DNA from: Heyndrickxia oleronia
GTDB lineage: Bacteria > Bacillota > Bacilli > Bacillales > Bacillaceae_C
Direction of reading: 5' to 3'
DNA length: 64,000 nt
Assembly (NCBI RefSeq): GCF_017809215.1
Contig: NZ_CP065424.1
Span: 3,752,001 to 3,816,000 of the forward strand
Below are positions 1-8,839 of this stretch, piece after piece. Position 1 is the first letter of the stretch, and every line of letters begins with the position of its first letter. A program made the translations under genes and the position numbers. Below the pieces are notes generated by a model that ran no database searches, was not told the origin of the DNA, and saw only the letters and a program-made list of their open reading frames with translations.

Positions 1-751
1 TTTTCTGGAATTCCTTTAATAATTGTTCGATGGTCAAGTCCTTTTTCTCCTCCTCCCTTACTTCAAGAATGATTTGCCCTTTATCCATCATGATTAAGCG
101 ATTCCCTAGATCAAGGGCCTGTTGCATATTATGGGTAACCATTAGCGTGGTCAATTGATCCTTTTTTACTAATTCCTTCGTAAGATCTGTGATTAATTTT
201 GCACGTGAAGGATCAAGGGCAGCCGTATGTTCATCTAAAAGTAGAATAGAAGGCTGAGTAAACGTCGCCATTAATAAAGATAGAGCTTGACGTTCTCCCC
301 CAGATAAAAGTCCAACCTTCGCATTTAGGCGGTTCTCTAAATTAAGATGCAAAGATTTTAATGATTCTTTAAAAAACTCCCTTCTTTTTTTATCAACTCC
401 TTTTCTAAGCGAACGTGATTTGTTTCGCGAATAAGCCATGGCAAGATTTTCCTCAATCGTCATCGTTGGTGCTGTTCCAGCCATCGGATCTTGGAATACT
501 CGACCAATTAGTTTTGAGCGCTTGTATTCTGGTAATCTCGTCACATCTTTATCATCAATTTTCACCGTTCCTATATCAGGAGTTAGCACACCAGAAATCA
601 TATTCATTAAGGTTGATTTACCCGCACCATTACTCCCAATAACAGTGACAAAATCCCCTTTTTCTAAGGTTAAATTAATTTGATCTAACGCGACTTTTTC
701 ATCTGGAGTTGCTTCATTAAAAACCTTATTAATCTGTTCTAGGCGGAGCAA
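1..751 (-). CDS. ABC transporter ATP-binding protein, TrpXYZ-type importer (3' end cut by window)
   Basis: Reading from a TTG start with GGAGGGAG six bases upstream, the frame runs open to the window edge, giving about 250 residues; the last few are missing. Visible ATPase motifs are Walker A (GSNGAGKST, near residue 40), the signature LLSGGERQALS, Walker B LLLDEHTAALDP (His in place of the usual Pro after Glu) and the switch His in VTHN. The start overlaps the 3' end of the permease gene by 23 bases, so the two are translationally coupled. Together with the permease and lipoprotein upstream it forms a three-gene importer of the kind known in streptococci for tryptophan (TrpXYZ). The substrate cannot be read from the ATPase. 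Confidence 0.88.
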   Translation of the reverse strand, partial: MLRLEQINKVFNEATPDEKVALDQINLTLEKGDFVTVIGSNGAGKSTLMNMISGVLTPDIGTVKIDDKDVTRLPEYKRSKLIGRVFQDPMAGTAPTMTIEENLAMAYSRNKSRSLRKGVDKKRREFFKESLKSLHLNLENRLNAKVGLLSGGERQALSLLMATFTQPSILLLDEHTAALDPSRAKLITDLTKELVKKDQLTTLMVTHNMQQALDLGNRLIMMDKGQIILEVREEEKKDLTIEQLLKEFQK

Positions 752-1784
752 TTTGATCTCCCTCCTTTTTTCCAGCAGTATGCGTGAACCGCTCTGAAAA
801 TCTCCTTGCCTTACGTCGCTTTTCTCTTTGTCTTTCAAGAATTTTAGGGATTACTAAGGCAAGCGTAACAATAATGGCGGTAATTAATTTCATGTCCCCT
901 GTATCGAGTATTTTGATTCTTAGAGCTAATCCGAGAATGACCCGATAGATAATGGCCCCAATAATAACGGCTAAAGTCGTTCGAAAAACGGTCTTTGTTC
1001 CAAATATTGCTTCACCAATAATAACGGAAGCAAGACCGATAATAATCATCCCAATCCCTAAATTAACATCAGAAAATTTCCCATACTGGGCAATAAGAGC
1101 ACCAGATAAAGCAACGAATGCATTCGATATCCCCAATCCAAGAATGATTAAAGAATCGGTATTCGCTGAAAAGCTTCTGATCATTCGCTGATTATCACCA
1201 GTTGCCCTTAATGCAAGGCCAACTTCTGTTTGTAAAAAACGATCAAGAATCCATTTAATAATAAAAGTAACAATAATCATCAATACTACGATTCCCCAGG
1301 TTTTCGGCAAGTATTGAATACCAGTATAACTAAGCAGTTGATTTAACCACTGGTCGATCCCTAGCTGCTGCCAAAATTGCGTAAACTTTGTCATAATTGT
1401 TTCTGAATTTAATAAGGGGATATTTGGTCTACCTACAGATGTTTCTGAAGACATTCCCATTATTCGTAGATTGATAGAATAGAGAGCAATCATCATCAAG
1501 ATTCCAGACAATAATGGATTAATTTTACCCTTTGTATGTAAAATTCCTGTGATGCATCCTGCAATAAACCCTGCAACAACGGCAGCGATGGTTGCGAGAA
1601 TTGGATTGTAACCTAAAACAATCATCGTTGCTGCCACAGAACTTCCTGTAACAAAGCTTCCATCTACCGTTAGGTCTGGAAAATCAAGCACTCGGAATGA
1701 AAGATACACTCCAAGTGCCATGATGGCATAGATGATTCCTTGCTCCACTGAACCAAATATTGAACCAAATATTTGTGTTAACAT
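729..1784 (-). CDS. ABC transporter permease, TrpY-type (COG4120)
   Basis: A 351-residue polytopic membrane protein with roughly eight to nine hydrophobic segments. It begins with a short amphipathic stretch and ends in a basic cytoplasmic tail rich in Arg and Lys. Sequence style and length match the single-permease family found beside COG2984-type binding proteins, in which a homodimer of this subunit forms the membrane channel. It sits 15 bases downstream of the lipoprotein gene and overlaps the ATPase gene by 23 bases, so all three are one operon. Function follows from context and family: uptake of a small, possibly aromatic, amino acid. No specificity residue can be pointed to. Confidence 0.85.
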   Translation of the reverse strand: MLTQIFGSIFGSVEQGIIYAIMALGVYLSFRVLDFPDLTVDGSFVTGSSVAATMIVLGYNPILATIAAVVAGFIAGCITGILHTKGKINPLLSGILMMIALYSINLRIMGMSSETSVGRPNIPLLNSETIMTKFTQFWQQLGIDQWLNQLLSYTGIQYLPKTWGIVVLMIIVTFIIKWILDRFLQTEVGLALRATGDNQRMIRSFSANTDSLIILGLGISNAFVALSGALIAQYGKFSDVNLGIGMIIIGLASVIIGEAIFGTKTVFRTTLAVIIGAIIYRVILGLALRIKILDTGDMKLITAIIVTLALVIPKILERQREKRRKARRFSERFTHTAGKKEGDQIAPPRTD

Positions 1785-1799
1785 TGAACCATCTCCTAA

Positions 1800-2807
1800 T
1801 TACTCGCTAAATTCCGCGCCCCACTCATCCTTGATTTCGATGCCAGCTGCTTCTGCCGCTTTTTTATTAATGACTAGTTTTAAATTTTGCGGTGGCTGTG
1901 CCGGTAGTTCTGATGGTTTCTTTCCATCCTTTAAGATTTTCACAGCCATTTGCCCGGCTTCATAGCCAATATCGAAATATTCAAAGCCGTATGCACCTAG
2001 TCCACCACGTTTGACACTGTCAAATTCGCCGACCATAACAGGTAGCTTATTATCATTTGCTACAGAGATGACGGATTCTAAGGCAGATACAACCGTGTTA
2101 TCTGTTATAATATAGTAGCCATCAACTTTTCCTACTAATGATTCTGTTGCTTGCTTTACATCTGCTGAGGTCGCAACTGGAGCTTCTTCAATCTTTACAC
2201 CTTGTTCTTCGGCCAGTTTTTTAACGATATCTACTTGGGCACGTGAATTTTGTTCACCGGAATTGAAGACCATGCCGATTTTTTTCATATTTAGTTGTTC
2301 TTTCATAAACTTTAGTGTGTTTGGAATTGCATCTGGATGGGTATCAATCGTTCCTGTAACATTTGCGCCAGGCTGATCCATAGATGTAATTAGCTCAGCA
2401 CCTACTGGGTCTGTCACTGAAGTAAAAATGATAGGAATATCTTTTGTGGCACTTGCTACTGCCTGGGCACTTGGCGTTGCATTAGCAAAGATGAGATCAA
2501 CATTGGAGCTTACTAAATTATTTGCAATGGTTGTGTTCAAGCTATTATCTGCTTGAGCATTTTGTGTATCATACTCAACTTTTAATCCTGATTCTTCAAT
2601 TGCCTTTTTAAAGCCTTCAAATGCTGCATCTAATGAAGGATGCTCGACATATTGGGTTACACCAATTTTATACGTTTTCTCTGTTTTTTCGGAATCTCCA
2701 CTTGCTCCTTCCCCACCGGTCGATTTCTTTTCACCTTGAGCACCGCAGGAAGCTAATAAAAAGGCACTGAACAAAATCATCGCACTCTTTTTCCAACTAA
2801 TTTTCAT
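1800..2807 (-). CDS. ABC transporter substrate-binding lipoprotein, TrpX-type (COG2984)
   Basis: The 335-residue product starts with a lipoprotein signal peptide: basic MKISWKK, hydrophobic core, and lipobox LASC with the cysteine near residue 21. A Gly/Ser/Glu-rich linker follows. The mature part (about residues 45-330) has the two-lobed periplasmic-binding fold of the COG2984 family, recognisable in the segments ANATPSAQAVA, PIIFTSVTDPVGA and YYITDNT-like strands. It would capture substrate at the outer membrane face and pass it to the permease 15 bases downstream. Known members bind tryptophan or tyrosine, or are unassigned. Position next to two aromatic-acid operons makes an aromatic ligand attractive but unproven. 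No T-box or other riboswitch was seen upstream. Confidence 0.88.
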   Translation of the reverse strand: MKISWKKSAMILFSAFLLASCGAQGEKKSTGGEGASGDSEKTEKTYKIGVTQYVEHPSLDAAFEGFKKAIEESGLKVEYDTQNAQADNSLNTTIANNLVSSNVDLIFANATPSAQAVASATKDIPIIFTSVTDPVGAELITSMDQPGANVTGTIDTHPDAIPNTLKFMKEQLNMKKIGMVFNSGEQNSRAQVDIVKKLAEEQGVKIEEAPVATSADVKQATESLVGKVDGYYIITDNTVVSALESVISVANDNKLPVMVGEFDSVKRGGLGAYGFEYFDIGYEAGQMAVKILKDGKKPSELPAQPPQNLKLVINKKAAEAAGIEIKDEWGAEFSE

Positions 2808-2900
2808 TCCATTTCCCCCTATGAAATAAGTTCATTATCAAAGATTGTTGCAGTGTTTCTTCCTTATCCTCCTTTCTATTTTTTTCATGAGGGATCTCGT

Positions 2901-2942
2901 AAAAAATTTGGAGTTTTAAAAGTTTTAATATTCCAAAATTTC
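2901..2942 (-). terminator. Rho-independent terminator of the paa operon
   Basis: On the minus strand the arms AAATTTTGGA and TCCAAATTT close a hairpin followed by a T run, about 55 bases after the stop of the last operon gene (nitronate monooxygenase-like). It separates the paa operon from the importer genes. Confidence 0.6.
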
Positions 2943-2995
2943 TACACAAATCGATCCTCCCATGATATTTCTGCATGAAAGGACTTTGTTCCTGC

Positions 2996-3946
2996 TTAAT
3001 CCTCCAGTAGATTTCCTATGTTTTTCAATCTTTTTCGACAATCATCCATCATTTCTTCAAGGAGTTCAGCCACTGTAGGTTCATGATGAATCAGCCCAGC
3101 AATTTGTCCGCTATTCATAAAACCATGATTCTCATCACCTTCAAGGGCTCCAATTAGATGATACTTTTCACTTGTTGCCTCAATGAATTGGTCATCTGAA
3201 AGTTCAGTTTCCGTATTCGATAGGTTTATAGCATAATCCCCTTTTAATACTCTTCGTATCTTCCCGTGATTACGACCAATGATAAAAGTACTATGATCCT
3301 CTGCTTCGATAATCTTGCGTTTATACTTGTTAGAAAAAGGAGCTTCCTTTGTCGCTATAAATCGGGTCCCCATTTGTACACCTTCAGCACCAAGGGATAA
3401 AGCAGCAAGTAATCCGCGACCATCAGCAATTCCTCCTGCAGCAACGACAGGAATGGTTACAGCGTCTACCACTTGGGGGATCAGTGTTAGGGTGGTTGTT
3501 TCAAATGGTGAATTGATTCCTGCTGCCTCATACCCTTCTGCAACAATGACATCTGCTCCCGCTTGTTCTGCCTTTACCGCATGCTTGACAGATCCCGTTA
3601 CTACCATCACCATCACATTATGTTCATGCAATAATGGGATGTAGGGAGCCGGATTTCCTGCAGATAAAGAAATAATCGGTATTGAATATTTCCAGACTAG
3701 CTCTAGCATTTCCCGTATATTTGGATTCACGTTAATAGGGAGATTCAAAGCAAATGGCTTCTTTGTTAAGTGTTGGATTCTATGAATCAGTTTTTCTACT
3801 TCATCTGGATTCATTGTTCCTACACCAATGGTGCCCAAACCACCCGCATTTGAAATCGCCGCAGCTAGCTCAGCATTACTAATATTGCCCATTCCGCCTT
3901 GAATGACTGGAAGTTCGATTCCCAGTTTTTTTGTTAGTCGATTCAT
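2996..3946 (-). CDS. Nitronate monooxygenase / FabK-like flavoprotein, last gene of the paa operon
   Basis: A 316-residue FMN-dependent TIM-barrel protein of the 2-nitropropane dioxygenase family. The N-terminal PVIQGGMGNIS segment, VVAAGGIADGRG (phosphate-binding loop) and GAEGVQMGTRFIAT are family hallmarks. It starts with ATG overlapping the paaX stop as ATGA, so it is translated from the paa message. Family members oxidise alkyl nitronates or reduce enoyl-ACP (FabK). Neither role is part of the classical phenylacetate route, so its job here is unknown. It could deal with a reactive by-product or act as an enoyl reductase on a pathway intermediate. Family is sure; substrate is not. Confidence 0.85.
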   Translation of the reverse strand: MNRLTKKLGIELPVIQGGMGNISNAELAAAISNAGGLGTIGVGTMNPDEVEKLIHRIQHLTKKPFALNLPINVNPNIREMLELVWKYSIPIISLSAGNPAPYIPLLHEHNVMVMVVTGSVKHAVKAEQAGADVIVAEGYEAAGINSPFETTTLTLIPQVVDAVTIPVVAAGGIADGRGLLAALSLGAEGVQMGTRFIATKEAPFSNKYKRKIIEAEDHSTFIIGRNHGKIRRVLKGDYAINLSNTETELSDDQFIEATSEKYHLIGALEGDENHGFMNSGQIAGLIHHEPTVAELLEEMMDDCRKRLKNIGNLLED

Positions 3947-4848
3947 AAGCGTTCCCCCGATTCTTCTAGAATTAATGGATGCTGTAAAATATCAAATGAT
4001 TTATTTTTACGATGTAGTTGATTTTCCTTTTTGAAGATGGATTCAAAAAATTGACCTGCAGGTACAGCCAGTTCCTTATGATAATCAGAAAACAGCAATG
4101 CTGCTTGATTTCCTAGCCATTTTTTTGGAAGCAGTTCTTCAGGTAAACCAGGATCGATAAATAAAAATTTTCGATATTCATGGACAAGCTTTGTCCGTTC
4201 TACGAAACAATCAGCGGGGGACATATTACCAGTTTGAATTCGTTTTTTGACCGTCTCATATTTTGGGTGATAACGATCAATAAATCGTTTATATTGGGCA
4301 TTGATTTCCTCAATATCCCAGCATTCCTGGATTAGCCTTTGGTTTTCATGGGGACCTTTATACTCCGTTATAAATACATGTACATAATTGCTAATGTCAT
4401 ATTTATCAACAAGTGTATGCACCTGTTTGATTAATGGGTTCGGGGAAATCCAACAGCTATTAGCGATTGGTCCAAAGCCACTCCACACGAGTTCCTTTCT
4501 TAGCTCATCTCGTATAGAGCGCTTATCTTCGGGAATCGAATACGTGAGCATCGTCCATTTCCCATTCCATTTCTCTTGCTTTAATTTATAAATTCGGGTG
4601 GCTGCCTCATCCATACGATCGTCACCACGAGGGGTCAAATAATAATAGCTTTTATTGCCTATTTTTCGCGCCTCTACCCAGCCCTGTTTATTCATTCTTG
4701 ACATTGCTGCTCTAACTGATTGCTCATTATGACCAAATTCTTTTAGTAATTGAATAAGGCTTCCTATCCATATTTCATTGCCATAATGTCGTATATAATC
4801 TCCAAAGATGGTGAAGATCATTGAACGTGTATTCAAGTTGCCCTTCAT
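3943..4848 (-). CDS. paaX: PaaX, phenylacetate operon repressor
   Basis: A 301-residue transcriptional regulator of the PaaX family: an N-terminal winged helix (about residues 5-85, with LKEFGHNEQSVRAAMSRM as the recognition region), a central PaaX/Cas2-like domain (IPEDKRSIRDELRKELVWSG) and a C-terminal domain ending near FFESIFKKE. In characterised systems PaaX represses paa genes until phenylacetyl-CoA, made by PaaK, relieves it. The gene is in the operon it should control, downstream of paaJ and overlapping the next gene by four bases, so repression would be autoregulated. A matching inverted repeat lies at the paaK promoter. Start ATG is preceded by AGGTAGGT at good spacing. Confidence 0.93.
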   Translation of the reverse strand: MKGNLNTRSMIFTIFGDYIRHYGNEIWIGSLIQLLKEFGHNEQSVRAAMSRMNKQGWVEARKIGNKSYYYLTPRGDDRMDEAATRIYKLKQEKWNGKWTMLTYSIPEDKRSIRDELRKELVWSGFGPIANSCWISPNPLIKQVHTLVDKYDISNYVHVFITEYKGPHENQRLIQECWDIEEINAQYKRFIDRYHPKYETVKKRIQTGNMSPADCFVERTKLVHEYRKFLFIDPGLPEELLPKKWLGNQAALLFSDYHKELAVPAGQFFESIFKKENQLHRKNKSFDILQHPLILEESGERL

Positions 4849-4892
4849 TAGAAGTACCTACCTTTTTTTAGAGGCCGAAGCGTAGACAATCC

Positions 4893-6092
4893 TCAGATAT
4901 TCTCGATAATTGTAGCAATGCCTTGGCCAACACCAATACACATTGTTGCTAAACCGACCTCAGTTCTTTTTCGTTTCATTTCATAAATTAATGTCGTTAA
5001 AATTCTTGCACCACTAGCTCCTAATGGATGGCCAAATGCAATCGCACCACCGTTTACATTGACTATATTAGGATCAAGCTCTAATTGTTTTATACATTCA
5101 AGTGATTGGGAAGCAAAGGCTTCATTGATTTCCACTAAACCAATATCCTTTGTTGTCATACCAATGCGCTTTAATAGTTTTTTCGTTGCATATATCGGTC
5201 CTAAGCCCATAACAGCCGGTTCTAATCCAGCTACAGCTGATGCTTTATACTTTACTAATGGGGTTAAGCCGAGCTGCATTGCCTTTTTTTCACTCATTAA
5301 TAATAAAGCCGAAGCCCCATCATTAATTCCCGATGCATTTCCTGCAGTTACCGTACCTTCCGGAAAGATAGGCTTTAATTTTGCTAATCCTTCCAACGTG
5401 GTATTTGCTCTCGGGTGTTCATCGGTATCAACAATGGTCACATTGCCCTTTCGATCCACTACCGAAACAGGGATAATTTCCTCGCTAAACAATCCGAGCT
5501 CCATTGCTTTTTTTGCCTTCATTTGACTTTGAAAGGCAAATTGATCCTGCTCTTCTCTTGTAATAGAAAATCGCTTTGCCACATTTTCAGCCGTTTCAGG
5601 CATGGAGTCTGTTCCATACATTTCTTGCAATTTCGGATTGATAAAACGCCAGCCAATGGTTGTATCGAATAATTCCATATTCCCTCTTGGAAACTCAGCA
5701 TTTGGTTTTGCCGTGACAAGAGGAGCTCTAGTCATACTTTCTGTCCCACCAGCTATATAAATCTCACCCTCGCCCATTGCGATCGCCCGGGCTGCATAAT
5801 TTACAGCATCAAGCCCCGATCCACAGAGGCGATTAATGGTCGTTGCTGCGGTCTCCACTGGTAAACCCGCAAGTAAGGTCGCCATTCTTGCTACATTGCG
5901 ATTATCCTCCCCCGCTTGATTGGCATTCCCTAAAACGACCTCTTCAATTTCTGAGGTGGGAAGTAATGGGTTTCTTTCTATTAATGCTTTTATTACAATG
6001 GCGCCGAGATCATCTGGTCTAACATTTTTTAATGCTCCTTTATATCTACCTATCGGCGTTCTTACCGCATCTACAATCACGACATTATCCAT
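4893..6092 (-). CDS. paaJ: PaaJ-type 3-oxoadipyl-CoA / 3-oxo-5,6-dehydrosuberyl-CoA thiolase
   Basis: A 399-residue thiolase. The nucleophilic cysteine is Cys90 in NRLCGSGLDAVN, the catalytic histidine is in AFGHPLGASGAR (about 355) and the second cysteine in MCIGVGQG (about 385). In the phenylacetate pathway PaaJ works twice: it cleaves the C8 intermediate formed after ring opening and finally splits 3-oxoadipyl-CoA to succinyl-CoA and acetyl-CoA. Its start codon shares one base with the paaH stop (TAATG), typical of coupled translation. Sequence alone would also allow a generic acetyl-CoA acyltransferase; the operon gives the specific role. Confidence 0.9.
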   Translation of the reverse strand: MDNVVIVDAVRTPIGRYKGALKNVRPDDLGAIVIKALIERNPLLPTSEIEEVVLGNANQAGEDNRNVARMATLLAGLPVETAATTINRLCGSGLDAVNYAARAIAMGEGEIYIAGGTESMTRAPLVTAKPNAEFPRGNMELFDTTIGWRFINPKLQEMYGTDSMPETAENVAKRFSITREEQDQFAFQSQMKAKKAMELGLFSEEIIPVSVVDRKGNVTIVDTDEHPRANTTLEGLAKLKPIFPEGTVTAGNASGINDGASALLLMSEKKAMQLGLTPLVKYKASAVAGLEPAVMGLGPIYATKKLLKRIGMTTKDIGLVEINEAFASQSLECIKQLELDPNIVNVNGGAIAFGHPLGASGARILTTLIYEMKRKRTEVGLATMCIGVGQGIATIIENI

Positions 6093-6964
6093 TAGGAATC
6101 ACCCCTAGATGTGTAATCATATACACCCTTTCCTGTCTTTCTTCCCAATCGCCCAGCTTTTACATATTGTACGAGAAGAGGAGCAGGTCGATATTTTTCG
6201 CCTAATGTTTTATGTAGATATTGAAGATTATTTAACCTTGTATCCAATCCGACTAAATCTCCCAATTCGAATGGACCCATTGGATAGTTCAGACCTAATT
6301 TGATCGCTTTATCAATATCTTCCGGTGATCCAATCCCCTCCTGTAACATATAAAAGGCCTCATTTCCTACCAATGCACTGATTCTACTAGTGACGAAGCC
6401 TGGAAACTCATTCACCACCACTGTTTCTTTTTTCATTCTTCTAGCGGTCTCTTGAATGACATTCACGGTATGCTCATCCGTTTCAAGCCCTTTAATGATT
6501 TCCACTAATGGCATCTTGTGGACCGGATTAAAAAAATGCATCGCGATGACTTTTTGTGGTCGATTGGTAAAAGAGCCTATTTCTGTTGGGCTCATCGTAG
6601 ATGTATTAGTAGCGAACAGACAGTGGGCTGGAGCCAATCGATCAATTTCTTCAAATATACTTTTCTTTATTTCTATTTTTTCCGGAACGGCCTCGATAAT
6701 TAAATCGGCATGGCTAACTGATTGATCCATATTATTTGTATAATGTAACCTTTCCTCCGCCGCGTTCTTTTCTTCCTCGGTTATTTTATTGCGCTCTATC
6801 CCTTTATTAAATATTTTTGCGATTTCTTCTTTAGCTGAATTTAATGATTGTTCATTGATATCACATAACTGAACCGAAAAACCTGATACTGCTGCAACAT
6901 AGGCGATCCCTCTGCCCATCACTCCTGAACCGATTACGACAATATTTTGTACCAATTTCATCAT
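6092..6964 (-). CDS. paaH: PaaH-type 3-hydroxyadipyl-CoA dehydrogenase
   Basis: An NAD-dependent 3-hydroxyacyl-CoA dehydrogenase of about 290 residues. The Rossmann glycine motif VIGSGVMGRGIA is at the N terminus, and the catalytic region MHFFNPVHKMPLVE and the C-terminal dimerisation domain (NYPMGPFELGDLVGLD) are complete. It would oxidise 3-hydroxyadipyl-CoA before the thiolase step. The frame is open to a GTG six bases further upstream, but AGGA lies seven bases before the ATG chosen here. It follows paaG closely and overlaps paaJ by one base. Confidence 0.9.
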   Translation of the reverse strand: MMKLVQNIVVIGSGVMGRGIAYVAAVSGFSVQLCDINEQSLNSAKEEIAKIFNKGIERNKITEEEKNAAEERLHYTNNMDQSVSHADLIIEAVPEKIEIKKSIFEEIDRLAPAHCLFATNTSTMSPTEIGSFTNRPQKVIAMHFFNPVHKMPLVEIIKGLETDEHTVNVIQETARRMKKETVVVNEFPGFVTSRISALVGNEAFYMLQEGIGSPEDIDKAIKLGLNYPMGPFELGDLVGLDTRLNNLQYLHKTLGEKYRPAPLLVQYVKAGRLGRKTGKGVYDYTSRGDS

Positions 6965-6973
6965 CCCCACATC

Positions 6974-7747
6974 CTATTTTCCTAGAAAAAGAGGTTTCCT
7001 TTTTTCTAAGAATGCGGCTATTCCCTCTCGGTGATCATATGAGCTGCCTGCTATTTTTTGTGCATATGCTTCTTTTCCTAATACTTCCTGCAAATTAGAA
7101 TCCCAGCTTTGATTAAAATAGCGTTTTATTAAGCCGATTGCCTTTGTTGGCATATGAGCTAATTTTTCAGCAAAGGCTGTCACATCTTCATTCCACTTAT
7201 CATGAGGGATGACCTGTGTGACCAAGCCTATATCCTTCGCTTCTGCTGCGGAAATCTTCTCTCCTAATATAGCCAATTCTAATGCTTTTGCATGGCCAAC
7301 AATTCTCGGGAGATAGTACATGTTTCCTGAGTCAGGAACTAATCCTACGTGAATAAAGGCTTCGATAAAGCTTGATTTTTCATGTGCTAGTCGAAAATCG
7401 CAGGCAAGCGCAAGACTTAGACCTGCTCCGGCAGCAGTGCCATTAATTGCCGCAATAATTGGTTTTTCAATGGCCGCCATTTGTTGAATCATCGGATTAT
7501 AATATTTTCTTAAATGCTCTCCATAATCCGTATCTTCATTGACCGATTGTAAATCCTGACCCGAACAAAATGCCCTTCCATTTCCAGTAATGACGATACA
7601 ACGAACATCTGGATCTGCAGCTGCCTTTTTTAAGGACTCTTTTATCTCTATTTTCATCTGTTCATTAAATGCATTCAGCTTTTCCGGCCGATTTAATGTT
7701 ACCCATGCGACATGATTTTTTACTTCAAATTCAATCGTTTCGTACAT
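6974..7747 (-). CDS. paaG: PaaG-type ring-1,2-epoxyphenylacetyl-CoA isomerase
   Basis: A 257-residue crotonase-fold protein. The oxyanion-hole segments are NGRAFCSGQDL and AAINGTAAGAGLSLAL, and the acidic position in GLVPDSGNMYYLPRIVG fits PaaG, where an aspartate drives isomerisation rather than hydration. PaaG converts the phenylacetyl-CoA epoxide to the seven-membered oxepin-CoA before ring opening. Two crotonase paralogues lie side by side; this one is assigned PaaG by the SGQDL/PDSG signature, the other PaaF. The RBS GGGGGGA lies close to the ATG. Assignment between the two paralogues is good but not certain. Confidence 0.86.
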   Translation of the reverse strand: MYETIEFEVKNHVAWVTLNRPEKLNAFNEQMKIEIKESLKKAAADPDVRCIVITGNGRAFCSGQDLQSVNEDTDYGEHLRKYYNPMIQQMAAIEKPIIAAINGTAAGAGLSLALACDFRLAHEKSSFIEAFIHVGLVPDSGNMYYLPRIVGHAKALELAILGEKISAAEAKDIGLVTQVIPHDKWNEDVTAFAEKLAHMPTKAIGLIKRYFNQSWDSNLQEVLGKEAYAQKIAGSSYDHREGIAAFLEKRKPLFLGK

Positions 7748-7758
7748 TTGATCCCCCC

Positions 7759-8535
7759 CTAGCGCCCTTTGAAATTAGGTTTTCTTTTTTCAACAAATGC
7801 CTTCATTCCTTCTTTTTGATCATCGGAAGAGAATAATAGTGAGAAATTTTTCCGTTCATATTGCATCCCCTCATATAAGGAATAATCAACAGCTTTATAA
7901 ACGGCTTCTTTAATAAATCGAACAGACAATGCTGGTTTATTTGCTAAATTCCTAGCATATTTCAATGTTTCTTCAACCAATATTTCCTGTGGATAGCGGC
8001 GATTAATGATTCCCCATGCCTCAGCTGTTTCTGCTGTCATCATTTCTCCAGACCAAAGCCATTCTAATGCCTTTGTTTTCCCCATTAATTTTGTTAGCCG
8101 CTGAGTTCCACCAGCACCTGGCATGACGGCTAAATTAATTTCTGGAAAGCCGAATTTCGCATCTTCCGAAGCAAATAGCAAATCACATACAAGCGCTAAC
8201 TCGAAGCCTCCACCTAAAGCAAAGCCATGAACGGCACCGATTATTGGCTTTTTTATATGTGCTAGATCATCCCACTCGGCAAATTGATTTAATAATTCAA
8301 GATGGATGGAATCATCTTGAGCCATTTCAGTAATATCTGCTCCAGCAGCGAACGACTTTCCATTTCCATATAAAACGATGACCCGAACGCTATCATTACG
8401 ATCCATTTCTCGCATGGATTGAACAATCTCAGATACCATTTTTCGATTTAGCGCATTTAAAACCTTTGGACGGTTTAAACGAATAATACCTATGCTTTCC
8501 TCTTGGTCTACCTGAATATATTCATAATTAGTCAT
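7759..8535 (-). CDS. paaF: PaaF-type 2,3-dehydroadipyl-CoA hydratase
   Basis: A 258-residue enoyl-CoA hydratase with both catalytic glutamates recognisable, in the region AVHGFALGGGFELALVCD and in EINLAVMPGAGGTQRL. These match canonical crotonases, in contrast to the neighbouring PaaG. It would hydrate 2,3-dehydroadipyl-CoA to 3-hydroxyadipyl-CoA, the substrate of PaaH. Its ATG lies inside the end of the upstream EthD-like gene (eight-base overlap), so it is translationally coupled to that gene. Confidence 0.88.
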   Translation of the reverse strand: MTNYEYIQVDQEESIGIIRLNRPKVLNALNRKMVSEIVQSMREMDRNDSVRVIVLYGNGKSFAAGADITEMAQDDSIHLELLNQFAEWDDLAHIKKPIIGAVHGFALGGGFELALVCDLLFASEDAKFGFPEINLAVMPGAGGTQRLTKLMGKTKALEWLWSGEMMTAETAEAWGIINRRYPQEILVEETLKYARNLANKPALSVRFIKEAVYKAVDYSLYEGMQYERKNFSLLFSSDDQKEGMKAFVEKRKPNFKGR

Positions 8536-8821
8536 TCACATCTTCACCAAACATGAATGTAACTAAGTCACCGGCAAACTCCATCACATCTTTTCCCGAT
8601 GCCTTCGATTCAGGAGTTTTAGATGCTTCCTTAAAGGCTTCCTTACTCGCGTAATACATCACACACATCAAATAATAGGGACTTGAACCTGACATCTTCG
8701 TTATCTCTACCTTTTCTAGCCCAGGAATTTTATTCGTTAGCGGCATATGTGTGTTGAAATAATAGTCATCGAAGCTTGCTGTGTCCTCTGGTTTCTTAAA
8801 TAAAGCGATCATTTTATACAT
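8528..8821 (-). CDS. EthD-family dimeric alpha/beta-barrel protein within the paa operon
   Basis: A 97-residue protein of the EthD family, a small ferredoxin-like fold that dimerises. The start MYKMIALFKKPED and the pattern YYFNTHMPL...IPGLEKVEI are typical. The chosen ATG has GGAG eight bases upstream; an ATG two codons earlier is too close to it. Proteins of this kind accompany oxygenases (for example EthB in ethyl tert-butyl ether degradation) but have no agreed reaction. Position between paaD and paaF and the overlap with paaF suggest a helper in the epoxidase or oxepin steps. That role is inference only. Confidence 0.8.
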   Translation of the reverse strand: MYKMIALFKKPEDTASFDDYYFNTHMPLTNKIPGLEKVEITKMSGSSPYYLMCVMYYASKEAFKEASKTPESKASGKDVMEFAGDLVTFMFGEDVND

Positions 8822-8839
8822 GGTCATAACTCCTTCCAG

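Noticed and set aside
2808..2900. Short basic leader peptide or T-box upstream of the importer lipoprotein
   Set aside because: A 16-codon frame exists but has no ribosome site and no Trp codons; no T-box sequence was found.
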